This document shows positions 27,599 through 34,881 of a stretch of 64,000 nucleotides of DNA, piece by piece (position 1 is the first letter of the stretch; the number at the start of each line of letters is the position of its first letter). The DNA comes from Acidobacteriota bacterium. Lineage in GTDB: Bacteria > Acidobacteriota > Terriglobia > Terriglobales > Acidobacteriaceae. The notes below the pieces were generated by a model, which was not told where the DNA came from, ran no database searches, and saw only the letters and a list, made by a program, of their open reading frames with translations. The position numbers and the translations under genes were made by a program. Where the stretch lies: positions 46,473 to 110,472 of the forward strand of contig JAKAFB010000005.1 in assembly GCA_021818105.1 (NCBI GenBank). Reading direction: 5' to 3'.

Positions 27599-28061
27599 GG
27601 CAATGCCTCCGATTCTGGTTCCATCCCCATGAACATTGTCCTCCTGTGTGGGACAGACAGATCGCCTAATCCTAAACTTTTATCCCAAAATGTCCCGCCG
27701 CACGGTGATAAGAGTCACAGAGAAGCCCCACGTCCTGCGTACGGTCATATGCGCGCTGCCATGCCTGGCGCTTGCCGGCGCCGCAACGCAACGTATGCGA
27801 CGCACATCACGTCGCGCGCGCCCGTTTTGCGCTATGCTTTCTCTGTCTTTGGGCGAAGATCCTCGCCCTGGGAGGGCACATGTCCTACGCCACTCCGTTC
27901 CACTTCTACATTTGCATCAGGCTGCCCGCTATCTTGCCTGGGCATGGTTCGTCCAATGGCATGTTTGGCCGTTAGCCTCGATGAGGCAGCCAAACTCCTG
28001 CCCGGAGACCGTTTCGTCCGGCAGGCGCTTCCATCGCGCACGAAAGAAAGGAGGCGCACAC
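27599..28061. promoter_or_regulatory. Divergent promoter region of the stress cluster
   Basis: A 463-base divergent region. TTGTCC (27636-27641) and TGGGACA (27649-27655) form an imperfect inverted repeat 38 to 57 bases upstream of the phosphoribosyltransferase gene, and ATGTCCC follows near 27688-27694. These resemble the inverted repeat at 23399-23420. A 31-codon frame at 27880-27975 with a GGGAGGG site is visible but has no recognisable product. Confidence 0.4.
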
Positions 28062-29282
28062 ATGATCGATGCGCAGGAATTCGCAGCTTTGGCACAACTT
28101 CCTGAATCCCTTCTGACCGCCTACATCAACACAAATCCTGGCTTGCCTACCAACTGCCGCGCCATTCCCGGCTACACTGCCTGGCTCAAAACCGAGGCAA
28201 AGCATCTGCTTGCAGCCACCGGACACATGAAGGGCTCCGTGCTGCACAGGCAGGTTGAGCGCATTGCAGAGTATCTTGATGCCCACCGGCCGGCGCACAA
28301 AGGGGTCATGATCCTTGCCGGTCCCGATGTGTGGCAGGTCATCCCCCTGCCTACCGAGCCGCACAATGAGCTGCACTGGGGACGGCCTCACCTGTGGCAG
28401 CTGCTCACAATCATGGAACGGCAAACCCCCGTCTGTGTCGTCGCTCTGGATCTTGCCGGAGTCCGTATGTACAAATACGTTGCCGGCAGCCTCTCCCAGT
28501 CCGGCGAGTGGCACTTCAAGGTGGAGACTTCCCACTGGCGCCAGAAGGAACGCGCGCACATGGCAAAGCAGGGCACGCGCATGCCTCACGGAGCCCAACG
28601 CGAAGCCTTTGATCGCAGGATTGAAGCAGAATACGTGCGGCTCATGCACGATGTTGCCAAAGGCATTGAGGCATTCTGTGAGAGGGAGTCTATTGACCGC
28701 GTCTATCTTTTGGGCTCGGACCGCCTCACGCGCCACGTGCAGGACGCACTTCCGCAGCGGCTCCGGGACTCTTTGGTCTGCATCCCTCGCATCCCTCGTG
28801 GCAACACAGAGGATCCGGCTTCGGAGATCAAGGCGCGCGTGGAAAGCCACCTGCACGCTTACGAATCGGATCGGAAAGCAAAGATTGTGGAGGAGTTGTT
28901 GAATCGTCCCCGCGGTATCGTGACGGGACTGGATCACACACTGAATGCTTTGCAGCGCGGTCTGCTGACTTCACTCACAGTTGTCGAGTCAGCGGATCCA
29001 AAGCTCTACGAGTGCAAGGACTGCGGACTCGTTACTGCATCTGCTGGTTCGCGATGCCCCACCTGCAACGGACTGCGAAGGCCAACATCGCTGCAAGCAG
29101 TATTGCCCACGCTTCTCACCCGCCACATGTGCCGTCTTGAGATTGTTACGGATCGCGCCGCAACGCGCTTGAAGTCCGTAGATGGCATCGGGGGAAGACT
29201 GCGCATGCTCAAGCGGCAGCCTGCGCCTGTTTATCGTTCCGCTGCCGCAGAACGCGCACCGCGCGTAGCCCGGCGCGCCTGA
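28062..29282 (+). CDS. eRF1-like (baeRF-type) protein with zinc ribbon
   Basis: A 406-residue protein related to the bacterial-archaeal eRF1 families. The N-terminal half (about 1-130) has SLLTAYINTNPG and VCVVALDLAGVRMYKY. The middle carries the HxxR-rich stretch (KERAHMAKQGTRMPHGAQRE) and FDRRIEAEYVRLMHDVAKGIE with YLLGSDRL. The C-terminus ends in a CxxC...CxxC zinc ribbon (YECKDCG, RCPTCNG). The family is thought to act on stalled ribosomes or ribosome-associated stress. The start has AAGGAGG seven bases upstream; the open frame continues 140 codons further upstream but with no gene character. M. tuberculosis Rv2629, of a related family, is DosR-regulated. Confidence 0.78.
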   Translation: MIDAQEFAALAQLPESLLTAYINTNPGLPTNCRAIPGYTAWLKTEAKHLLAATGHMKGSVLHRQVERIAEYLDAHRPAHKGVMILAGPDVWQVIPLPTEPHNELHWGRPHLWQLLTIMERQTPVCVVALDLAGVRMYKYVAGSLSQSGEWHFKVETSHWRQKERAHMAKQGTRMPHGAQREAFDRRIEAEYVRLMHDVAKGIEAFCERESIDRVYLLGSDRLTRHVQDALPQRLRDSLVCIPRIPRGNTEDPASEIKARVESHLHAYESDRKAKIVEELLNRPRGIVTGLDHTLNALQRGLLTSLTVVESADPKLYECKDCGLVTASAGSRCPTCNGLRRPTSLQAVLPTLLTRHMCRLEIVTDRAATRLKSVDGIGGRLRMLKRQPAPVYRSAAAERAPRVARRA

Positions 29283-29505
29283 GCAGATGCGCAGCCGTAC
29301 CGCCCTTGGGCTGGCTTCAGCCGTCGGTTTGGAATGGGGCCCGCTGCCACGTTCGCGCGGTCCCTGCCGGCCCAACCGGCGCAACTCACTGGTCACTGCC
29401 GCAGGTCCTGCAAGCTCCCGCGAGCAGCCAATCTGCGCAGGGGTTAGACACCACGATTGCGCCGCACAACCGTACTTGCCTGCTTTTGGCTTCTGATTTT
29501 GCTGA

Positions 29506-29553
29506 GATTGGTGGACCTGATCGGGATCGAACCGATGACCTCTTCCATGCCAT
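29506..29553. repeat. Left attachment repeat (attL) of the tRNA-Ala element
   Basis: 48 bases identical to 36874-36921. They correspond to the 3-prime part of the tRNA-Ala(GGC) gene on the minus strand, from the CCA end through the anticodon loop. The rest of the tRNA is absent here, so this is the displaced chromosomal half. Confidence 0.95.
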
Positions 29554-29703
29554 TTCCAAGGGTGAATTGAGACGGCGAGACACAGAGCAAACCGGAGTGA
29601 CACGGAGAGGCAGTGTTCATGCGGGTTTCAAGCATGTTCACTGCCTTTCTTGTGTGCCTGAGTGACACCGAATGAAACGGCCCGACACTGGTAGGGATGA
29701 CCG

Positions 29704-29728
29704 GGTTACGACACAAACAACGACACAA
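29704..29728 (+). pseudogene. Possible vestige of an integrase 3-prime end
   Basis: 25 bases match the integrase gene at 36806-36830 at 22 positions. In one frame they read GYDTNNDT against GYDTNHDT in the integrase; a stop lies two codons before it and no upstream integrase sequence remains. It may be the tail of an earlier, decayed element at the same tRNA. Confidence 0.3.
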
Positions 29729-29883
29729 CGGACGCCGCTCGCCGATGGTTCGCCTCAGAGCGCATGTACTGCAATGCAGGTGTAACGCAGGATGGGGCGC
29801 AATCGCGCTGCATTCCCCTGTGAGCTATTGCAAGCCCCTGCCCTACCGTGGGGCATAGCAGGCGCGGTAAGGGACTCTGCGGG

Positions 29884-29903
29884 TTAGTGCAATATTGCAC
29901 TAA
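29884..29903. promoter_or_regulatory. Perfect 20-bp palindrome
   Basis: TTAGTGCAATATTGCACTAA is its own reverse complement. It lies about 190 bases upstream of a small Cro/C1-type HTH gene and is a likely binding site for a dimeric regulator of the element. Confidence 0.55.
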
Positions 29904-30090
29904 TCTGGCGAACCGGCGACGAAGCGCACAAGAGCATATACTAAAGCGCCCCTGTGATTTTCAGTTTGTACATCCATTCAGATTAGCTCTCTCCACTTCT
30001 GCCCAGGGAATGCGATACGCTCCATTACCCCCTAACCGAGCTGCAACCACGTTACAGCCCTTCCGGGGCTAGGGTATCCTTCCCCCAGTG

Positions 30091-30288
30091 ATGTTGACTG
30101 CCGCGCAATTTCGTGACTACCTGCAATCGAGACGCGATGCCGGGCATAGCTTGACGGCGATTGCCGCGAGCCTGGGGGTGTCCCATGCAGCGGTGAGTCA
30201 ATGGCTCGCCGGGAAACGCGAACCTAATTCAACGGTTCTCATCCTAGCCGAGCTACTGGGACGGTCATGGGTTTGGCCGCACTGGTAA
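30091..30288 (+). CDS. Small Cro/C1-type HTH protein
   Basis: 65 residues from the ATG at 30091 (a GTG one codon earlier is also possible). The helix-turn-helix is plain: LTAIAASLGVSHAAVSQWLAGK (about 21-42) followed by a short helix, with no effector domain. Such single-domain proteins act as repressors of integrative elements. It lies near the left end of the element, after a 20-bp palindrome that could be its operator. The C-terminus ends in an aromatic-rich RSWVWPHW. Confidence 0.7.
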   Translation: MLTAAQFRDYLQSRRDAGHSLTAIAASLGVSHAAVSQWLAGKREPNSTVLILAELLGRSWVWPHW

Positions 30289-30422
30289 AGCCGCGACTGC
30301 CGGAGATCAGCAGGAATTGTCCACACTTCCGCCCGGTGGCGGCTATGGCGTCCCAGGAGCATCACTCAGGGGAAAACAAAAACTCGCTGCCACGGTGGAC
30401 ACTTTCGGTGCATACTCTTCGC

Positions 30423-30560
30423 ATGGAGATCAAACATTGCAAGCGATGCGGGCAGCCGTGGTGTTATCGGGGCGAAGGCAGGCCGTTGCGCTGCGGGAAG
30501 TGCAAGAGCCCGTATTGGGACCGGCCACGCAAGGAATTCCGAAGGGACAAGAAGCTCTAA
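30423..30560 (+). CDS. Small zinc-ribbon protein
   Basis: 45 residues with two CxxC knuckles (HCKRCGQPW, then LRCGKCKSPYW) and a basic tail (DRPRKEFRRDKKL). The C-x2-C-G-x2-W ... C-x2-C-x-S-x2-W-x2-P-R pattern is a recurrent zinc ribbon of short prokaryotic and phage proteins, likely to bind nucleic acid or a protein partner. The frame is open further upstream to 30267 but that part has no such character; the ribosome site is weak. Confidence 0.5.
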   Translation: MEIKHCKRCGQPWCYRGEGRPLRCGKCKSPYWDRPRKEFRRDKKL

Positions 30561-30718
30561 TCCGCCCCCGATAACGGGATACGCCAAACCCGCCAAGCGG
30601 GGGAGCCGGTGCCTTGTTACCTTTCTATCGCCCCTACGCCTTCGAGGGATTGACGCCTTGATTGGCTGGCGTTTCACTGATCGTAGAATCCTCTCTTTAC
30701 CGCCAGAAAGGGTTAGAA

Positions 30719-31009
30719 ATGACTCGGCAGAAGCTGACAAGACTAGCATTGTACGGTCTGCAAGCCCTTTTGTGGTTTGGTGTGATATCGGCGGCCCTCG
30801 CCATCCTTGGCGGCATGTCCTACCTCGATGAGGCATCAAGGAGCGGCGATGAGGATATGTGGTCGGAAGTATTCAGGATTCTAAAGAACGTGACCATCCT
30901 GGTTGCTCTGGCTACATCGTTCCTTTACTGGATCGGAACTGTGCGGACCTATATGGCGCGTAAATGGAAAGCTGAGCAGAGTTCAGCACGCGGGCTAGGG
31001 GCTGCTTAA
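30719..31009 (+). CDS. Two-span membrane protein, unknown
   Basis: 96 residues with two membrane helices (about 12-36 LYGLQALLWFGVISAALAIL, and 58-75 ILVALATSFLYWIGTV) separated by an acidic loop (DEASRSGDEDMWSEV). The ATG follows AGAAAGGG. It is the first gene of a run of small membrane and lipoprotein genes in the element. I do not recognise the family. Confidence 0.6.
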   Translation: MTRQKLTRLALYGLQALLWFGVISAALAILGGMSYLDEASRSGDEDMWSEVFRILKNVTILVALATSFLYWIGTVRTYMARKWKAEQSSARGLGAA

Positions 31010-31061
31010 GCCCCTTTGCTGCATAACACTCTTGAGCAACAGTTGACGGGGGAGGGGCGAA

Positions 31062-31424
31062 GTGGCTTTGCGCTTCCAGAGGGAAAATGACGACGAAATT
31101 GATCGAGCGGCAAAAGAGGAGCGAGAAATGCCGGTCATGATATTTCTCCTCGTGCTCTTTGCTGCGATTCAAGGCGGCCTTGCTTGGTTCAGAGGCGGAA
31201 ACCTTGCCTCATACACGCAAGACATCGCGTGGTTGGTCGGGTTCGGCTTCGCGTATTGGCTGCTGGCTCCGTTCTACTATGAATTTCGCATCCGGGCGAA
31301 AGAGATTGACGGCAAGGTATCCGCGATTGAAGAGACAGTAGCGGCCTTGAAGGGGGATCGTGCTGAACTACTTAAGCGGCTCTCCGCCATAGAAGGAAAG
31401 CTCGATTTGATCCGTGAGGACTAG
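31062..31424 (+). CDS. Two-span membrane protein with C-terminal coiled coil
   Basis: 120 residues starting with GTG behind GGAGGGG. An acidic-basic N-terminus is followed by two membrane helices (about 24-42 and 54-73) and a predicted coiled coil (about 77-118, EIDGKVSAIEETVAALKGD with heptad-like hydrophobics). Its stop is followed after seven bases by the lipoprotein gene. This layout suits a membrane-anchored oligomeric scaffold. No family is recognised. Confidence 0.6.
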   Translation: MALRFQRENDDEIDRAAKEEREMPVMIFLLVLFAAIQGGLAWFRGGNLASYTQDIAWLVGFGFAYWLLAPFYYEFRIRAKEIDGKVSAIEETVAALKGDRAELLKRLSAIEGKLDLIRED

Positions 31425-31431
31425 CGAGATC

Positions 31432-31728
31432 ATGAAGCGCTTACTCTTGCCGTTGACGGTCGCTGGAGTGCTGCTAACAGTTGGCTGCAAATCGACTGCG
31501 CCCTCCGATTCGTCCGGAAGTATCGGGGACGCAGCTTCTGCCCCCAATTGCGTCGAGCCAGAAAACCCCTATGATGAAGGCTCAGGGCACTACGCCGGAT
31601 ATGAATGGGCACAGAGCAGCGGCTCAGGGACTTGCGGCGGTAACTCCCAGTCATTTATCGAGGGTTGTGAGGAGTACGAGAATCAGGAAGCTGAGTACGA
31701 AGAGTGCGAAGCCCGAGGGAAACAGTAA
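31432..31728 (+). CDS. Small acidic lipoprotein
   Basis: 98 residues with a lipoprotein signal peptide (MKRLLLPLTVAGVLLTVGC; lipid Cys19). The mature part is acidic and rich in Gly, Tyr, Glu and Cys, with NPYDEGSGHYAGYEWAQ and CGGNSQSFIEGCEEY motifs seen in other small secreted bacterial proteins of unknown role. Four further cysteines could form disulfides. It is the third gene of the membrane-protein cassette of the element. Confidence 0.65.
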   Translation: MKRLLLPLTVAGVLLTVGCKSTAPSDSSGSIGDAASAPNCVEPENPYDEGSGHYAGYEWAQSSGSGTCGGNSQSFIEGCEEYENQEAEYEECEARGKQ

Positions 31729-31759
31729 GGGATGTGCAGGGAAGGAACGGAGACACGCT

Positions 31760-32371
31760 GTGAATCTCAAAGAAGGAACGCGACGGCTGGCGCTGCTCTT
31801 GGGAGTGGTCGGGGCGATACTCGCCGGATTCGTCTCATACTTTCAATTGCAATCCACCATGCGCCAGAGAGCGGAGCACCAGCGATTTGAGCAGGCAGCT
31901 ATTCGGATCGAGCATTTGGGAAAGGAGACTCAGGAGAAGTATTCGGCTTACAAGGACATAGACCCTTCAACTCTTGGTTGGAGGGTGCTGGTGAAGTATC
32001 CGCAGTTCTGGCCCTGGGTCAGTGATCACGCTAAGGAACAGCCGGGGTTGCCAACGCCTAAACAGTATCTTGACGACAACGGAAATCCTATTCCTGAGCT
32101 ACCGTTGGTGACGCAGGGAAAGTACACGGACGCAGACATAGCGTCAGGAGCGGACGTGCAACACTCGGAGCCTTGGGAAGATGCGAATTATGATTGGCGT
32201 ACTCTTGGCATCAAAACGCCGGACGGTCAAACTCTCTACTCCACGCCCTCGCCCGGCCCATGGTCGTATGCCGGGATTGTCCTTCTTCCGTTACTTGGAT
32301 TTTTCATCCCGTGGGGCGCAGTTCGCGCAGTTGGATGGGTGGGAGCCGGTTTCGCTGCGGGACCAAAGTAG
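31760..32371 (+). CDS. Membrane protein with periplasmic middle domain, unknown
   Basis: 203 residues from a GTG start with GGAG seven bases upstream. An N-terminal membrane helix (about 9-27, LALLLGVVGAILAGFVSYF), a soluble middle of about 130 residues (LGKETQEKYSAYKDIDPSTL, YPQFWPWVSDHAKEQPG) and a C-terminal hydrophobic stretch (YAGIVLLPLLGFFIPWGAVRA). It is the last sizeable gene of the cassette. Similar short two-helix proteins occur on mobile elements, but no function is known to me. Confidence 0.6.
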   Translation: MNLKEGTRRLALLLGVVGAILAGFVSYFQLQSTMRQRAEHQRFEQAAIRIEHLGKETQEKYSAYKDIDPSTLGWRVLVKYPQFWPWVSDHAKEQPGLPTPKQYLDDNGNPIPELPLVTQGKYTDADIASGADVQHSEPWEDANYDWRTLGIKTPDGQTLYSTPSPGPWSYAGIVLLPLLGFFIPWGAVRAVGWVGAGFAAGPK

Positions 32372-32474
32372 CTCTCGCCGTGATTGCCCACCTGTCGTAT
32401 TCCCTGCCCGTTGGCGAGCCTCTTGGCTTCCTGCGAGGGTATACAATCACCGCGCAGTCTTAAGAGAGTGCTAA

Positions 32475-32633
32475 ATGACACTCAAGAAACCAAAAGAGCG
32501 TGGCCGCAAGAAACTGACGGTCGAGGGTCCAATGTTGGGCCAAGGGAAGAAACGAGCAGTTTCTCGCGCGGACAGAGAGCGTGCTCCCCACGAACGCGCA
32601 GTCAAAATCGGGCCTAGAAAGAGGGTGCCCTGA
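32475..32633 (+). CDS. Small basic protein, hypothetical
   Basis: 52 residues, strongly basic (start MTLKKPKERGRKKL, end KIGPRKRVP), with GAGAG seven bases before the ATG. The composition suggests nucleic-acid binding. It ends one base before the stop of a converging small gene, which makes it unlikely that both are long conserved genes; I support it only moderately. Confidence 0.35.
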   Translation: MTLKKPKERGRKKLTVEGPMLGQGKKRAVSRADRERAPHERAVKIGPRKRVP

Positions 32634-32634
32634 T

Positions 32635-32805
32635 TTACAAGCGACCCTCATTTTCGTCGTCGTTGGTTGGATTGCGAAACATGATCCGCGCGGTATCGTA
32701 GGCATCAATCGCCTCATTACGATCCCTGTGGCTGCGCATCAATGCGTTAATAGCCGCTGCCAGCTTCACAATGCGCTGCTCTCGTGCCGACATTTTTAGT
32801 TGCAT
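32635..32805 (-). CDS. Small helical protein, hypothetical
   Basis: 56 residues starting MQLKMSAREQRIVKLAAA with AAGGAA about eleven bases upstream; helical and charged throughout, ending NPTNDDENEGRL. It converges on the small basic gene with one base between their stops. No family is recognised. Confidence 0.4.
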   Translation of the reverse strand: MQLKMSAREQRIVKLAAAINALMRSHRDRNEAIDAYDTARIMFRNPTNDDENEGRL

Positions 32806-32861
32806 GGGACACACACTTCCTTTACCTTGAAATTGTCCCGATCCCAAGGCAGTTTGGGAAG

Positions 32862-32884
32862 CCCGCCCCGCGAAGGCGGGTTTT
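32862..32884 (+). terminator. Rho-independent terminator
   Basis: Stem CCCGCC (32862-32867) with GGCGGG (32875-32880), a seven-base loop, then TTTT on the plus strand. It probably ends the plus-strand cassette 30719-32633. Confidence 0.6.
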
Positions 32885-33314
32885 CTATTTCTGCTCCCAG
32901 TGTAGACCCGAACGGCAACGCTCGCCACAGAGCACGTCTGCGATGATTCGCGCTTCATCGGCCATTCTGAGACTACGATTCGGGCATCGCGTGACACGAT
33001 GCTGTCTGTTTCGGCCATTGTCGCCCGATGATTGCGCCCTGTACGCTGGTGAACCGCTTGGGGGCACGGTTGAACGCCCTCAATGCGTCAATGGTCGCGT
33101 TGGATGGCCCTTCAATCGCCCTACATCGGACTGAAAGCGATTGTGCGCCGATCATCGGCACCTCCGCCGTGGTTCCAACGTGAGATAACATCATTCTGAA
33201 TCGGCTAGGTTAGCTCCCGAATGGGCAGGCTCTCCCGGCCTGCTTTGCCGAGTGCCGACTATCTCGGAATCGTGAAACCTTCGATGCAAGTGGTTGAATA
33301 ACAAAACCGAAATA
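32885..33314. other. Intergenic stretch without a recognisable gene
   Basis: A 430-base stretch between the terminator and the repeat block. Short frames on both strands lack ribosome sites and family features. I see nothing specific in it. Confidence 0.4.
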
Positions 33315-33445
33315 GGTTCCAGCACAAGTGGAACTTGTTTGAAACCTGAAACCGGTTTCAGCCTTCCATCAGGGTTTCATTTTGTCTGGAACGGTCTAAG
33401 TGGCGGTGCGCCAATAGCTTCTTAGGTAGCGTTTCACCGTTCCAG
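33315..33445. repeat. Iteron-like repeat block next to the RepA-like gene
   Basis: In 131 bases the heptamer TGAAACC occurs four times (33340-33346, 33347-33353, and inverted at 33354-33360 and 33373-33379), including the perfect palindrome CTGAAACCGGTTTCAG at 33346-33361. The hexamer TGGAAC occurs four times (inverted at 33316-33321, direct at 33329-33334 and 33387-33392, inverted at 33439-33444). The outer pair forms a perfect 10-bp inverted repeat (33386-33395 with 33436-33445). The block abuts the 3-prime end of the ATPase gene, where some satellites keep their origin. Confidence 0.6.
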
Positions 33446-33453
33446 TCCGTTGA

Positions 33454-34479
33454 CTATAGACCCCCGCCGCATTGCTTTCTATAAACACCTTCCTCGCTTT
33501 TCTTCAGAGCGCCCACATGCTCCGCCTTTTCAACCAATCGTGACAGAGATGCACGAGGCACGATTTTGTCCGCCACCTGCTCAAATCGAAAATCGCTTGG
33601 CAGATTATCCCAATGCTGTTTCTGCTTCACGGTCATAGCGATCAAAAGGTCAGACTGTTCCGGTATCACCTGCTCGAACCCTGCCAATTGGTCGTCTCGG
33701 TCTCGGACAGGGTGAATCAGCAGCGGGTGCATTTCACGTCCGCGCACAATCCCATTTATGACGCGCACGTCGTCATGGTGCTTTTCGATTCCGAGGCGCA
33801 CATCACTGCGGTTGAGAATGTCTAGTGAACCGCTTACCTCTTCCAGCCATTCCCGTGGATCGGAGAGAAGATCAGCACGGCCATTCTTCCTATCCCGCTT
33901 ACGCAAATTGAAGGTTCCGACGATGGCCGAATGGGGATACTTGTGGATGATCAATCTCAAGTCGCCGTAAGCGCCGACTACTTCATGTGGTTTAATCCAG
34001 TTGATCGTGAAGTACAGCGATAGCGGATCAATGATAACCACGGCGTTGGGTTTTTCACGGAGTTCGGATTCGAGGAACGCGACCTTCGCTTGTTTGTCTC
34101 TTGCGGCTATGGCCTCCAGCAAACGTGCCGTTCCAGGGTCGTTCCGAGCATTTTGGAGAAATACCACCAGATCACGGGGAACGTTTGGAGTTGGCAATTC
34201 AAGCCGAGCTGCAATTCTGCGAATCGAATTCTTGTAATCGGGTTCGGGGCTCTCAAAGTCAATAACGACGACGGGCCTTTGCGCGACTTTGCGCCCGCAC
34301 CATGTCAGACCATGGATAAGGTGAACCGTAAGGTCTGCTAGGGTTGGAGACTTGCCCATCCCGTAGTTCCCCGCAAATACTACAAAGTCACCTTCACGGA
34401 TCAGGCCTTGGACAATTTCGGGCCGTTCCTCTGTGTTTCGATCAAAGAAGCTTAAAGTGTCCTCCGTACGGGCGTTCAC
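33454..34479 (-). CDS. RepA-like AAA ATPase of the element
   Basis: 341 residues of the AAA_25/RepA-type RecA fold. Walker A is GNYGMGKS (37-44), followed by a VVVIDFESPE strand, and Walker B is VVIIDP with Asp151. The sensor region reads VGTFNLRKRDR, and the C-terminal ~80 residues look like a small winged-helix domain (SRLVEKAEHVGALKKSEEGVY). Relatives are hexameric replication helicases or regulators of plasmids and satellites. The GTG start overlaps the stop of an HTH gene (GTGA), the third gene of a tightly coupled operon. An iteron-like block follows its stop. Confidence 0.8.
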   Translation of the reverse strand: MNARTEDTLSFFDRNTEERPEIVQGLIREGDFVVFAGNYGMGKSPTLADLTVHLIHGLTWCGRKVAQRPVVVIDFESPEPDYKNSIRRIAARLELPTPNVPRDLVVFLQNARNDPGTARLLEAIAARDKQAKVAFLESELREKPNAVVIIDPLSLYFTINWIKPHEVVGAYGDLRLIIHKYPHSAIVGTFNLRKRDRKNGRADLLSDPREWLEEVSGSLDILNRSDVRLGIEKHHDDVRVINGIVRGREMHPLLIHPVRDRDDQLAGFEQVIPEQSDLLIAMTVKQKQHWDNLPSDFRFEQVADKIVPRASLSRLVEKAEHVGALKKSEEGVYRKQCGGGL

Positions 34480-34646
34480 TTGGCCTCCGCAAGCAGGCGG
34501 GCTATTTCTTCAGGTGCAAACAACAGTCTGCGGCAGATGCGGACGGGATTAAGACGGCCCTTTCGTACCATCGCCCGGATTGTGTGGGGGCTGAGCCGGA
34601 GCATGTCCGCCACCTCTCGTAGCGTCAAGAGTCGTTGGCCGCTCAC
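34476..34646 (-). CDS. Excisionase-like HTH protein
   Basis: 56 residues of the MerR/excisionase-like HTH_17 type: LLTLREVADMLRLSPHTIRAMVRKGRLNPVRI, then RRLLFAPEEIARLL. The GTG start overlaps the stop of the upstream HTH gene by four bases and its stop overlaps the ATPase start by four bases. Such proteins bind and bend att DNA for excision or act as regulators. The frame is open further upstream only as a shadow. Confidence 0.7.
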   Translation of the reverse strand: MSGQRLLTLREVADMLRLSPHTIRAMVRKGRLNPVRICRRLLFAPEEIARLLAEAK

Positions 34647-34831
34647 TGAGCACCACCCTTGCTCTTTCCTGTTAGACCATTCAGGAAGTCGTTTAGGGCT
34701 GCAGGGGTGATGAGCACACGCCGTCCGACCCGCATCACTTTTAATCGTCCCTGTTTGATTGCCGCGTGGATGGTGCGCTCGGATAAACCGCACTGTTCTG
34801 CCGCCACTCTTACCGAAAAGCTGATTGTCAT
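34643..34831 (-). CDS. Excisionase-like HTH protein
   Basis: 62 residues, a second HTH_17-type protein: VRVAAEQCGLSERTIHAAIKQGRLKVMRVGRR then VLITPAALNDFLNGL. The ATG has GAGGAG about ten bases upstream. It heads the three-gene operon with a sister HTH gene and the RepA-like ATPase, and is divergent from the zinc-finger gene with a 50-base gap, where the operon promoter must lie. Confidence 0.75.
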   Translation of the reverse strand: MTISFSVRVAAEQCGLSERTIHAAIKQGRLKVMRVGRRVLITPAALNDFLNGLTGKSKGGAQ

Positions 34832-34881
34832 TTTGCAAATCTCCTCTTGACTTTCATGCGTTGAGTGGAACAGAGTTGCAT

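Larger units (their letters stand above)
29554..30090. other. Left end of the element, no clear gene
   Basis: A 537-base stretch. It holds an imperfect hairpin (about 29612-29643), a 25-base match to the end of the integrase gene (29704-29728) and a perfect 20-bp palindrome (29884-29903). No open frame in it has a ribosome site with a credible product. Confidence 0.5.

Noticed and set aside
27636..28061. A 142-codon upstream extension of the eRF1-like gene
   Set aside because: Basic, Cys/His/Arg-rich sequence without domain character, spanning a divergent promoter region; AAGGAGG marks the start at 28062.
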